Below are positions 1-11,095 of a DNA stretch of 64,000 nucleotides, piece after piece. Below the pieces are notes generated by a model that did not search any database, was not told the DNA's origin, and saw only the letters and a list, made by a program, of their open reading frames with translations. Source of the DNA: Calliopum simillimum (Eukaryota > Arthropoda > Insecta > Diptera > Lauxaniidae). Position 1 is the first letter of the stretch; each line of letters begins with the position of its first letter. A program made the translations under genes and the position numbers. The stretch is from positions 29,999,964-30,063,963 of the forward strand of contig OX638370.1 in NCBI GenBank assembly GCA_951812925.1, read 5' to 3'.

Positions 1-1569
1 TTTAGATTGCATTCGACTCCCAGACAAGGTTTTTTTTAAGTTGTAGGAAATATTTGACATTCCATCAAACAGATATCACTTTTGATCCAATCAACAATAT
101 TTCAAGGTCCAATTGAAGGCATATTAATATTTACCGAAATTTGTTAATTATTCACAAATATTTTCTAGAATGTTCAATCATATATATTTCTCTGAGGGAA
201 ACATTCTCTTTTCTCTATGTACTCTTTCAGCTACTAAACTTTCCATAGGTACTCGTCTTAAAAACTTCTTAATGTACAATTGCAGCTTGTTCGATGAAGA
301 AAGAAAATGCTTAGAATTCTCCAAAAAATACGCGTTTATTTTTTCAGAATTTTTTAAAATTTTTATAATTTTTCAAAACTGGTCAAAAAAATAAAAAAAA
401 AAAATTCGAAAACTCTGAAAAAATTCACACCAATCCTATGAAAGATTCTAATAATTTTCCAATTAATGAAGCACGTTGCCAAATGGTTTCGTTAGTGTTT
501 TGACCAAGTTTAGTTGCTGATTTGGATTTAACATCGCTGGCCAGAGATATTTATTTTCGAAAACGAATCAAGGATTTGTACTCTCATAATTGATGTATCG
601 CCGCTCTTAATCTATATATTAATACGCAAGACAAAAATTTGTCCATCTTTTTTGACTTTGTTAGAAATGCACTTCAACTTTGAATTATACACTATTAGAA
701 AAGTTTTTGTGTGTAGATGTGCACAAAGTTAAAATTATTTTAATTTTTGTGTTTTAGCCAGGTAAAATTAAAAACAAATTTTTCAGTATTCACAACAACA
801 AAATACACGGTCACATAAGCTAGAAAAAAGTTTAAGTACAAAGAGAAATACGAAAACTGACACATGTTTTTTTTTTTGCTTTGCTTTCGTTGCGCTGATG
901 ACACCAGGGATGACACATGTGATTTTTTACTGTGTTCCAAATAGCAAAAAGGTACTAAAAGCTCCCAAAAAAAAATGGTCAGTGCGCACATCTTTTTATG
1001 GCCAATAAAATAAGCATCATCTTCTGCTAAGAACGATGCGCCGACTTATCTCTAAATATTTGTTAACAATGCAGTGGCATACCTTAAGAGGCGAAGGGGG
1101 CCATCACCCCATTCAAAATGGGCTTATAAGCGGTGGCATTCAGTTAGATTAATTTTTCGAGAGCGAATTTGATAGACTTCATCTTAGTTTTTTGTTCAAA
1201 GCCTTTTTTTTAGGCTGACGGGCGCTAAATGTTGCCCCACAACTACAGTGCGAAGAGAAAATTTATCTTAAATGACAGTAATTCATTTTGTGAAGAGCGT
1301 CACTGACGGTCTTAATGGGGTATAAGTGCTTCGATGGAACAAATAAAAAAATATTGTAGTACTTTATAAAGAAGAAAAAATAACTTAAGTTAAGAAAAGA
1401 GTGCAACAACTTAAAACAACTTTATCCATTTACATTAACAGTAGCTGTGTTTTAGACGACAGCTTAATTAAGTACTCTCTGAGAAACGTATGGGAAAGCA
1501 ACAACTAAAGTGTTTAATTTAACACTGATAAGATTGCGGCAGTGGCATTAAATTTAGAAATAGAGCTAA
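1..1569. other. Intergenic, repeat fragments
   Basis: I see no gene here. The first 25 bases end in a B-box-like TTCGACTCCC. Bases 495-545 resemble the tandem motif of the element at 57986-58660 (GCTGATTTGGATTTAAC followed by a CGCT), so 1-545 may be an old, truncated relative of it. Bases 880-985 resemble 1970-2090 (a shared AAATAGCAAAAAGGTACTAA-like block), so this is a dispersed repeat pair. Short open frames here are not supported by composition or similarity. Confidence 0.4.
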
Positions 1570-1820
1570 GGGGCCGTTCACATATTACGTAACGCGGCAG
1601 GGGGGAAGGGGAGTCGAATGAAGTGTTGCATGGGGGAGGGGTCAACAACTACGTTACTTAGCGTCGATTTTGTAAATTTTATGCGACGATAAATTCAAAT
1701 TACCAAAATTAAGATTTGTTACGTAACTAGAGGGGAGGGGGTTGTCCGTTTTGTTACGACCGGCGAGGGAGGGATTTGAAATTGGTCGAAAATCGCGTTA
1801 CGTAATATGTGAATGGCCCC
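1570..1820. mobile_element. PIF/Harbinger-type MITE (251 bp)
   Basis: Terminal inverted repeats of about 27 bp begin GGGGCCGTTCACATATTACG on the left, and the right end reads the same with one change when reverse complemented (GGGGCCATTCACATATTACG). The element is flanked by the 3-bp duplication TAA (1567-1569 and 1821-1823). A TWA target duplication with termini starting GGG is typical of PIF/Harbinger. There is no transposase, so it is a non-autonomous Tourist-like element. The superfamily call rests only on ends and target site. Confidence 0.75.
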
Positions 1821-1823
1821 TAA

Positions 1824-3880
1824 GCATGACAGTACTGCTTACTGCTACTGCTCTTATGTAATTGTGTTACCATTGAAACACACTGCTTCTAAAAAAACAG
1901 CTGATCACTGCCACTGCTACTGCTATTGCCGCATTGTGTTTCAGCTAAAAGACAAGAAGCAGAGCAGCAACTTTTTGTTTTTTTGTTTTGCTTACATACG
2001 TTTCGCTTGAAATTGACTCACGGGATTTTTTAAATTGTACTAAATAGCAAAAAAAGTACCAAGTGTCCAAAAAGAACCAAAATTAATTAATTTATTTGTG
2101 GTCGAATATCAACCACTGGGGGATACTAGTTCAGAAAAAAACGCAACTGCTTGAAGATTCAAAAATTTAAATTCCAAAGAATCGATACTTGCCAAATAGA
2201 TACCAATATCTATGTATATTTCATATAGTATACGCCAATTTAAGGCAACAATAACTTTAATGACAGTAACAACGCATAAAAAAAAGCCACAAAAATACAA
2301 CAACGATATCCATTGAATTTACACTAGGAGTGTGTACGCGTCAAAAGAAATATCCGCAACTGTGGCAACTCACAGTAGCAACGAGGTTGTCATATTTTTT
2401 GAATGATTACCTTGGAGCATTTGAAGAGTTTCTCGATGTTGGTGGTTATATTGCTGTTGTTGTTATTTTTGTTGCTGTTGTATTGATATGCTGCGGTTTT
2501 TTTCTGTGATTTTTCTCGAAGTTGAAGTTGTACACCCATGGGGTTATTTAGCATTTACATTATTTACAAGGAGAGCAAAAGTAACTACATAAGTGTAGTA
2601 GGTATAAGTCAAATTGATGTAGTAATAATAACAATAATAATGTTAAAAGAACAAAAACAAACAATGGCAATTCCTAAAAGTTTGAAGTATAGATATTATT
2701 TCATTTGCATATGAGTTGATATATAAAAATATATCATAAATTCCCAATAGAGATATATGACTTTTTTGAAATTCTCAATATTTTTCAGGGCATCAACATT
2801 TTTCGAATATTTATATGATGTTTTTTTAATTTTTCCAATATTTTTAACTTTATCCACATTTTCCTATTTTATCAACATATTCTGGCAACATCAAAATTTT
2901 TAAATTTTTTCAATAATTATCACTCATTTGAAGATTTTTCGAATTTTTTTAATAACATTTCTTGATTTTTTCAACATTATCCAGCTTTATCAGTATTTTT
3001 GGATTTTGGTAAAATTTTGGATTTTTTCATCATTAATAAAATTTAAAAAATTGCTTGGCTTACATAATATTTCTGGATTTATGAAAATTTTTCGAATTTT
3101 CTTATAACTTTTTTTAAAATTTTAAAACAATTTTTGACTTTATCAAGATCTTACGGATTTGTTCTTCATTATAATCTTATCTAGCTGAGACATAGATGAC
3201 TTAGTTTTTCAACTGGGCTCTTATTTTTTTAAAAATTAATCATCAAAGAGGTCTCCAAATTCAATTATATAGAGTGCTCACCGTTCGTCTTATTGTTTTA
3301 CATTTTTTCCAACTGTGACGAGTTGTAGATTTTCACTTATAACAACGTGCGTACGGCATTTGTTCGGCGTTTTTTGATGTTGTACTCGATGTAGCAATTA
3401 TTTTGTACTCGAACGAACAACCGCACACATTTTGCGTTTTGCATTTGTTGTATTGATGAGAATTTAATTTATAGTCATTCATACATACAGTTCATTAACA
3501 TACAGACATACATATCTCACTTACGAACATGGGCTCCGACTTGTCTACTACGTAGTACAGCGGTTGTATACAAACGTGCGTATTTATTTTTTTTGCTCAT
3601 TAAAAATTGCGAAAATTCTTGAGATGCCGTAATTGGCAGTAAATTTTTGTGTATTTGGAATTTGTTTAAGAAAAACCAACGCTTCAGTGTTATGCTCCAG
3701 AAAGGTCATACCATCTAAAAAAAACCAAACGGAAGGAATTTCAAACTCAAGGTTAAGGACGTCAGTGCTCGCGAATACAGTTATCGAAAAAATCATGAGC
3801 GAAATTCACAGAACAAATGCTGTTATCCCATTTCGTTTAGTTTATTTGGGTGATGACATTTGTAGTACAAATTTTATACT
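1824..3880. other. Intergenic AT-rich DNA with a degenerate tandem tract
   Basis: There is no recognisable gene. Bases 2760-3170 are a decayed tandem of a roughly 30-bp unit around TTTTTCAACATTTTTGGATT, alternating TTATCAACATTTTT and ATTTTTCGAATTTTT variants. 2440-2480 is a GTT/GTTGTT-rich simple tract. The rest looks like unique intergenic sequence with scattered TE debris. Confidence 0.4.
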
Positions 3881-3899
3881 TTTAGCAATAGAACTAAAC

Positions 3900-6800
3900 T
3901 TCCTGAACTTCCTTTTTCTCTTTTACCATCATTACCTTCTTTACCTTCCTTTTATACCTTCCTTACCATTTTTACCTTCCTTATCTTCACATGGCTTCAA
4001 GGTCTTGCTTACCTTCTTTACCTTTCTTACCTTCCTTACCTATCTTACCATCTTTACCTTCCTTACCTTTCTTACATTGCTTATCTTCCTAACCTTCCTA
4101 ACCTTCCCTACCTGCCTTAACTTCCTTACCTTCCTTACCTTCCTTACCTTCCTTACCTTCCTTACCTTCCTTACCTTACTTAACTTTTTTACCTTCCTTA
4201 TCTTCCTTACCTTCCTTACCTTCCTTACCTTCCTTGCCTTCCTTACCTTCCTTACTTTCCTTACCTTACTTAACTTTTCTACCTTCCTTATCTTCCTTAC
4301 CTTTCTTACCTTCCTTACCTTCCTTACCTTCCTTACCTTCCTTACCTTCCTTACCTTCCTTACCTTCCTTACCTTCCTTACCTTCCTTACCTTCCTTACC
4401 TTCCTTACCTTCCTTACCTTCCTTACCTTCCTTACCTTCCTTACCTTCCTTACCTTCCTTACCTTCCTTACCTTCCTTACCTTCCTTACCTTCCTTACCT
4501 TCCTTACCTTACTTAACTTTTTTACCTTCCTTATCTTCCTTACCTTCCTTATCTTCCTTACCTTCCTTACCATCCTCACCTTCCTTACCTTCCTTACCTT
4601 CCTTACCTTCCTTATCTTCCTTACCTTCCTTACCTTCCTTACCTTCCTTACCTTCCTTACCTTCCTTACCTTCCTTACCTTCCTTACCTTCCTTACCTTC
4701 CTTACCTTCCTTACCTTCCTTACCTTCCTTACCTTCCTTACCTTTCTTACTTTCCTTACCTTCCTTACCTTCCTTACCTTCCTTACCTTCCTTACTTTCC
4801 TTACCTTACTTAACTTTTTTACCTTCCTTATCTTCCTTACCTTCCTTACCTTCCTTGCCTTCCTTACCTTCCTTACCTTCCTTACCTTACTTAACTTTTT
4901 TACCTTCCTTACCTTCCTTACCTTCCTTACCTTCCTTACCTTCCTTACCTTCCTTACCTTCCTTACCTTCCTTACCTTCCTTACTTTCCTTACCTTCCTT
5001 ACCTTCCTTACCTTACTTAACTTTTTTAACTTCCTTATCTTCCTTACCTTCCTTATCTTCCTTACCTTCCTTATCTTCCTTACCTTCCTTACCTTCCTTA
5101 CCTTCCTTACCTTCCTTACCTTCCTTACCTTCCTTACCTTCCTTACCTTCCTTACCTTCCTTACCTTCCTTACCTTCCTTACCTTCCTTACCTTCCTTAC
5201 CTTCCTTACCTTCCTTACCTTCCTTACCTTCCTTGCCTTCCTTACCTTACTTAACTTTTTTACCTTCCTTACCTTCCTTACCTTCCTAACCTTCCTTATC
5301 TTCCTCACCTTCCTTACTTTACTTAACTTTTTTACCTTCCTTATCTTTCTTATCTTCCTTACCTTCCTTACCTTCCTTACCTTCCTTACCTTCCTTACCT
5401 TCCTTACCTTCCTTACCTTCCTTACCTTCCTTACCTTACTTAACTTTTTTACCTTCCTTATCTTCCTTACCTTCCTTATCTTCCTTACCTTCCTTACCAT
5501 CCTCACCTTCTTTACTTTCCTTACCTTCCTTATCTTCCTTACCTTCCTTACCTTCCTTACCTTCCTTACCTTCCTTACCTTCCTTACCTTCCTTACCTTC
5601 CTTACCTTCCTTACCTTGCTTACCTTCCTTACATTCCTTACCTTCCTTACCTTCCTTACCTTCCTTACCTTCCTTACCTTCCTTACCTTCCTTACCTTCC
5701 TTACCTTCCTTACCTTCCTTACCTTCCTTACCTTCCTTACCTTCCTTACTTTCCTTACCTTCCTTACCTTCCTTACCTTCCTTACTTTCCTTACCTTACT
5801 TAACTTTTTTACCTTCCTTATCTTCATTACCTTCCTTACCTTCCTTACCTTCCTTACCTTCCTTGCCTTCCTTACCTTACTTAACTTTTTTACCTTCCTT
5901 ACCTTCCTTACCTTCCTTACCTTCCTTACCTTCCTTAAATTCCTTACTTTCCTTACCTTCCTTACCTTCCTTACCTTCCTTACCTTCCTTACCTTCCTTA
6001 CCTTACTTAACTTTTTTAACTTCCTTATCTTCCTTACCTTCCTTATCTTCCTTACCTTCCTTATCTTCCTTACCTTCCTTACCTTCCTTACCTTCCTTAC
6101 CTTCCTTACCTTCCTTACCTTCCTTACCAGCCTTACCTTCCTTACCTTCCTTACCTTCCTTGCCTTCCTTACCTTACTTAACTTTTTTACCTTCCTTACC
6201 TTCCTTACCTTCCTAACCTTCCTTATCTTCCTCACCTTCCTTACTTTACTTAACTTTTTTACCTTCCTTATCTTTCTTATCTTCCTTACCTTCCTTACCT
6301 TCCTTACCTTCCTTACCTTCCTTACCTTACTTAACTTTTTTACCTTCCTTATCTTCCTTACCTGCCTTATCTTCCTTACCTTCCTTACCATCCTCACCTT
6401 CCTTACCTTCCTTACCTTCCTTATCTTCCTTACCTTCCTTACCTTCCTTACCTTCCTTACCTTCCTTACCTTCCTTACCTTCCTTACCTTCCTTACCTTC
6501 CTTACCTTCCTTACCTTCCTTACCTTCCTCACCTTCCTTACCTTCCTTACCTTCCTTACCTTCCTTACCTTCCTTACCTTCCTTACCTTCCTTACCTTCC
6601 TTACTTTCCTTACCTTCCTTACCTTCCTTACCTTCCTTACCTTCCTTACCTTCCTTACTTTCCTTACCTTACTTAACTTTTTTACCTTCCTTATCTTCCT
6701 TACCATCCTTACCTTCCTTACCTTCCTTGCCTTCCTTACCTTACTTAACTTTTTTACCTTCCTTACCTTCCTTACCTTCCTTAAATTCCTTACTTTCCTT

Positions 6801-8785
6801 ACCTTCCTTACCTTCCTTACCTTCCTTACGTTCCTTACCTTCCTTACCTTACTTAACTTTTTTAACTTCCTTATCTTCCTTACCTTCCTTATCTTCCTTA
6901 CCTTCCTTATCTTCCTTACCTTCCTTACCTTCCTTACCTTCCTTACCTTCCTTACCTTCCTTACCTTCCTTACCTTCCTTACCTTCCTTACCTTCCTTAC
7001 CTTCCTTACCTTCCTTACCTTCCTTACCTTCCTTACCTTCCTTACCTTCCTTACCTTCCTTGCCTTCCTTACCTTACTTAACTTTTTTACCTTCCTTACC
7101 TTCCTTACCTTCCTTACCTTCCTAACCTTCCTTATCTTCCTTACCTTCCTTACTTTACTTAACTTTTTTACCTTCCTTATCTTCCTTACCTTCCTTACCT
7201 TCCTTACCTTCCTTACCTTCCTTACCTTCCTTACCTTCCTTACCTTCCTTACCTTCCTTACCTTCCTTACCTTCCTTACCTTCCTTACCTTCCTTACCTT
7301 ACTTAACTTTTTTACCTTCCTTACCTTCCTTACCTTCCTTACCTTCCTTGCCTTCCTTACCTTACTTAACTTTTTTACCTTCCTTACCTTCCTTACCTTC
7401 CTTACCTTCCTTACCTTCCTTAAATTCCTTACTTTCCTTACCTTCCTTACCTTCCTTACCTTCCTTACCTTCCTTACCTTACTTAACTTTTTTAACTTCC
7501 TTATCTTCCTTACCTTCCTTATCTTCCTTACCTTCCTTATCTTCCTTACCTTCCTTGCCTTCCTTACCTTACTTAACTTTTTTACCTTCCTTATCTTCCT
7601 TACCTTCCTTACCTTCCTTACCTTCCTTGCCTTCCTTACCTTACTTAACTTTTTTACCTTCCTTACCTTCCTTACCTTCCTTAAATTCCTTACTTTCCTT
7701 ACCTTCCTTACCTTCCTTACCTTCCTTACCTTCCTTACCTTCCTTACCTTACTTAACTTTTTTAACTTCCTTATCTTCCTTACCTTCCTTATCTTCCTTA
7801 CCTTTCTTATCTTCCTTACCTTCCTTACCTTCCTTACCTTCCTTACCTTCCTTACCTTCCTTACCTTCCTTACCTTCCTTACCTTCCTTACCTTCCTTAC
7901 CTTCCTTACCTTCCTTACCTTCCTTACCTTCCTTACCTTCCTTACCTTCCTTAACTTCCTTACCTTCCTTACCTTCCTTACCTTCCTTACCTTCCTTACC
8001 TTCCTTACCTTCCTTACCTTCCTTACCTTCCTTACCTTCCTTACCTTCCTTACCTTCCTTACCTTCCTTACCTTCCTTGCCTTCCTTACCTTACTTAACT
8101 TTTTTACCTTCCTTACCTTCCTTACCTTCCTTACCTTCCTAACCTTCCTTATCTTCCTTACCTTCCTTACTTTACTTAACTTTTTTACCTTCCTTATCTT
8201 CCTTACCTTCCTTACCTTCCTTACCTTCCTTACCTTCCTTACCTTCCTTACCTTCCTTACCTTCCTTACCTGCCTTACCTTCCTTACCTTCCTTACCTTC
8301 CTTACCTTCCTTACCTTCCTTACCTTCCTTACCTTCCTTACCTTCCTTACCTTCCTTACCTTCCTTACCTTCCTTACCTTCCTTACCTTCCTTACCTTTC
8401 TTACCTTCCTTACCTTCCTTACCTTCCTTACCTTCCTTACCTTCCTTACCTTCCTTACCTTCCTTACCTTCCTTACCTTCCTTACCTTCCTTACCTTCCT
8501 TACCTTCCTTACCTTCCTTACCTTCCTTACCTTCCTTGCCTTCCTTACCTTCCTTGCTTATCTGCTTAACCTTATATTACCTTATACTTTTGTTACCTTC
8601 CTTTCATTCCTTTCCTTCCTTACCTTCCTTACCTTCCTTACCTTGCTTACCTTCCTTATCTTCCTTATCTTCCTTATTTTCCTTACCTTCCTTACCTTCC
8701 TTGCTTATCTGCTTAACCATATATTACCTTATACTTTTGTTACCTTCCTTACCTTCCTTACATTCCTTACCATTCAGCTGTAAAC
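3900..8785. repeat. 9-bp minisatellite TTACCTTCC, about 4.9 kb
   Basis: The tract is hundreds of copies of TTACCTTCC (minus strand GGAAGGTAA), with point variants (TTATCTTCC, TTGCCTTCC, TTACTTTCC) and a recurrent longer variant TTACTTAACTTTTTTACC. The variant recurs at irregular spacing of tens to hundreds of bases (for example 4266, 4506, 4806, 4886, 5246, 5436, 5796, 5876, 6171, 6667, 6742, 7071, 7568, 8091), so there is a higher-order structure above the 9-mer. Two copies of a divergent terminal block (GCTTATCTGCTTAACC, near 8550 and 8703) close the array. Because the unit is three codons long, very long open frames exist on both strands: Phe-Leu-Thr repeats from about 3633 to 8783 on plus and Val-Arg-Lys repeats from 4040 to 6706 on minus. 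I treat these as artefacts, not genes. Confidence 0.95.
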
Positions 8786-8819
8786 ATAAGCAAACAAACT
8801 CCCATTAGTAACCACATGT

Positions 8820-9425
8820 GCTTATTTTCTCTTTAGGGGCGTGGCACTTCTCACTTTAAATCAAAAACATTGCGAAAAAACATAAAATTTTTAATTTTTA
8901 TTTTTGTTGGTTTATAATGTTCACTTGAGTTTGCCTTGCAGCCGAAATTCGACCATTTCAATTGGACTTTAAAGAGGCTTTGGAACTATAAATACTATCA
9001 ATAACATATTTTCTTTCTAGAAGCTTGGAAAGGCTTACTATGAAATAAATACTTTAAAATCCTTTTTAAATTCTATCCTTTGCGTTAAGCCTACAGTTAT
9101 TCCAAGTGACATTAAAGTTAATGCAGCAGTTTCGCCGTGAAACCTTGTATTCTATTTATGGGTGTGGCACCCTCCTCTAAAATTATCAACTTTTAATTAG
9201 CCTTCCTTAGTGCTAAGCCTATCTCAGTGGCGAATTCAAAGAAAATAGGTGAGCACTTCAGCGCTATTAGCGTGGCTCCGCTCACTAAAAAACATAATGG
9301 TCATGTTGTCGTTTCTTAGTGCGAATCCTATCTCTATATCAAATATGATAAAAATCTATGCAGTAGCTTAGACGGGAGAACTTTTTTTCTATTTAGCGGC
9401 GTGGCACCTCTCACTTTGAAAAAAA
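8820..9425 (+). repeat. Diverged tandem of a GCGTGGCACCTCTCAC repeat
   Basis: Three blocks begin with a variant of GGGGCGTGGCACTTCTCAC (about 8835, 9157 and 9395), each followed by an AT-rich body with a 'GTGCTAAGCCTATCTC' type sentence. The GCGTGGCACC word also occurs in the mini-me-like copies at 33.5-33.9 and 52.0-52.3 kb, so this is probably the tail of that dispersed family. No coding capacity is seen. Confidence 0.5.
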
Positions 9426-10128
9426 AAAATATAATCCAATGCACTGCTCCTCTTCACAACCTTTCCAAAAAAATATTCAAGCAAATCGGTTGAGATTTAG
9501 CTATGGAAACGGGGGCTGAACCGATTTCGTTTACTCGTATATGTATAATAGATTCTATATAAGTAGATGACTTAGTTTTGTCCCACCTGTATAAAATATG
9601 ATCCTGTATATTAATGTCCTTAATTTGCTCTTCCCACAAAAACGTACAAAGCTAAATGTAAGTTATTTAATGCACTGACTATCGTAAAAACTACATTGAC
9701 ATTTCGTCTGTCTGTCTCTCTGTGCTTTTGTTTTTTAAATGTTAGGAATTAATCGTCATCATCATTATTATGAACACAATGTGTCTATGGGTGAACCTTT
9801 GCGCCATCCAAGCACGTTGTGTGGGCATTAAAATGTCAAGCTCCCCAAAACTTTTGTATTGTGAACAATTATGGAAATAAAAGATAAAAATAATAATAGC
9901 CAACTCTACGATATAACTTGTGAGTTCACCTGGTGCCATTATCAGCCAGAACCGCAGGTACGTACACATTTGTGCAATGGACAAAGTGTGGTATAAGCAA
10001 AACCATACTGAAATTAAATGGGTGTTGCTAAACTATGGCATATTTGAAAATTTTTTTTTATCTTCTATATCTACGACTACAATAATGTTGTTTAATAAAA
10101 TATTTTTTGACTTTTTTAAATAATTTTA
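9426..10128. other. Intergenic, no gene seen
   Basis: AT-rich single-copy-looking sequence with a short GTCTGTCTGTCTCTCTGT tract near 9700-9725. The interval 9740-9990 is less AT-rich and looks unique (possible regulatory DNA), but nothing in it can be named. Confidence 0.3.
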
Positions 10129-10300
10129 AGAATTTTTTAAGTGTGTTACTTAATGACATTTTATATTGAAAATTGATTTTTTTTTATTTAATTGAACTTT
10201 TAGTCATATATTTGCAAAGATCGATTTACATATAAATCTATCAATGCATTTTTCTAACACATAATTATGACAAATCAAGGAACGGATTAAAAACACGGCT

Positions 10301-10347
10301 ATAGTGACATATGTTTCGTCTTTCGCCACAAAGACTCATCAGACTAT
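10301..10347 (-). ncRNA. Type I hammerhead ribozyme motif (copy A)
   Basis: Read on the minus strand: ATAGT (stem I, 10347-10343), core CTGATGA (10342-10336), stem II GTCTTT with loop GTGGCG and AAAGAC (10335-10318), core GAAA, then CATATGTC and ACTAT (stem I partner, 10305-10301). Stem II has six Watson-Crick pairs and stem I five. The predicted cleavage follows GTC between 10306 and 10305. Stem III is only A-U and C-G closed by a four-base loop, but ACATATGT is self-complementary, so two copies could form an eight-pair shared stem III as in double hammerheads. All conserved core positions of the family are present. Confidence 0.88.
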
Positions 10348-10432
10348 TTTTGTTGTAATTATAATTATATTTATTTTACTAAATTAATTATAATTGAAAA
10401 ATTGCAAGTTTGAAAACTTTTTGTGTTTTTGG

Positions 10433-10505
10433 TCTGGGCGGGAGACGAACCAAGGATCTCCAGGTTGGTAGCAGAAGTCGTTACCACTGCACCAGCATTG
10501 CCCGG
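10433..10505 (-). ncRNA. tRNA-like module with A and B boxes (copy A)
   Basis: On the minus strand a 73-nt segment contains TGGTGCAGTGG (complement of 10484-10494), matching the Pol III A box, and GGTTCGTCTCC (complement of 10441-10451), matching the B box, separated by 33 bp. The ends GCCGGGC and GCCCAGA pair only partly and the anticodon arm is poor, so this is a tRNA-derived promoter module rather than a working tRNA. It lies 85 bp upstream of the hammerhead on the same strand, as in a SINE head. Confidence 0.7.
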
Positions 10506-10545
10506 CTGCGAAGCCGACTTTTTGCCAGTTTTATTTGTGTGTTAA

Positions 10546-10678
10546 GACGTATTGATATATCATAATTGTTGTTTTGTGTTATTTATTGATATTTGGTATA
10601 GTTGTTCCTTTGGAACAAATTCAATACCGATTGCAGGTGTTTCCACCTTATCAGGGCATGTTCTCCCAAATAACTTTG
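10546..10678. repeat. Spacer part of the 550-bp unit
   Basis: This sequence lies between copies A and B and is not repeated after copy B. It completes the 550-nt monomer that would lie between two hammerhead cleavage sites. It contains TTGTTCCTTTGGAACAAATT, an imperfect palindrome that would fold as a small hairpin. Confidence 0.5.
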
Positions 10679-10850
10679 AGAATTTTTTAAGTGTGTTACT
10701 TAATGACATTTTATATTGAAAATTGATTTTTTTTTATTTAATTGAACTTTTAGTCATATATTTGCAAAGATCGATTTACATATAAATCTATCAATGCATT
10801 TTTCTAACACATAATTATGACAAATCAAGGAACGGATTAAAAACACGGCT

Positions 10851-10897
10851 ATAGTGACATATGTTTCGTCTTTCGCCACAAAGACTCATCAGACTAT
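10851..10897 (-). ncRNA. Type I hammerhead ribozyme motif (copy B)
   Basis: Identical to the copy at 10301-10347 in core, stem II, GTC cleavage site and stem I. The predicted cleavage is between 10856 and 10855 on the minus strand, exactly 550 nt from the copy A site. Confidence 0.88.
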
Positions 10898-10982
10898 TTT
10901 TGTTGTAATTATAATTATATTTATTTTACTAAATTAATTATAATTGAAAAATTGCAAGTTTGAAAACTTTTTGTGTTTTTGG

Positions 10983-11055
10983 TCTGGGCGGGAGACGAAC
11001 CAAGGATCTCCAGGTTGGTAGCAGAAGTCGTTACCACTGCACCAGCCTTGCCCGG
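10983..11055 (-). ncRNA. tRNA-like module with A and B boxes (copy B)
   Basis: Same 73-nt module as at 10433-10505, with one substitution at 11047. The A box is the complement of 11034-11044 and the B box the complement of 10991-11001. If active it would direct Pol III transcription leftward through hammerhead B, the spacer and copy A, although T runs on the minus strand could terminate it early. Confidence 0.68.
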
Positions 11056-11095
11056 CTGCGAAGCCGACTTTTTGCCAGTTTTATTTGTGTGTTAA

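Larger units (their letters stand above)
10129..10545 (-). repeat. 550-bp hammerhead/tRNA-like repeat, copy A
   Basis: Bases 10129-10545 recur almost identically at 10679-11095 (offset exactly 550; one clear difference is A10497 versus C11047). The shared block plus the 133-bp spacer 10546-10678 make one 550-bp unit. On the minus strand each unit has, in order, a tRNA-like module and a hammerhead ribozyme motif. The very low divergence implies recent amplification. There is no open reading frame, so any mobility would depend on another element. This looks like a retrozyme or ribozyme-bearing satellite unit, which is an inference from architecture. Confidence 0.85.
10679..11095 (-). repeat. 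550-bp hammerhead/tRNA-like repeat, copy B
   Basis: Near-identical head-to-tail copy of 10129-10545. It contains a second hammerhead (10851-10897) and a second tRNA-like module (10983-11055), both on the minus strand. A minus-strand transcript starting at or before this copy would carry both ribozymes and release a 550-nt RNA between them. Confidence 0.85.

Noticed and set aside
3633..8783. A 1716-codon Phe-Leu-Thr repeat protein and an 888-codon Val-Arg-Lys protein on the opposite strand
   Set aside because: Both are by-products of a 9-bp tandem repeat that keeps all frames open; no independent coding evidence.
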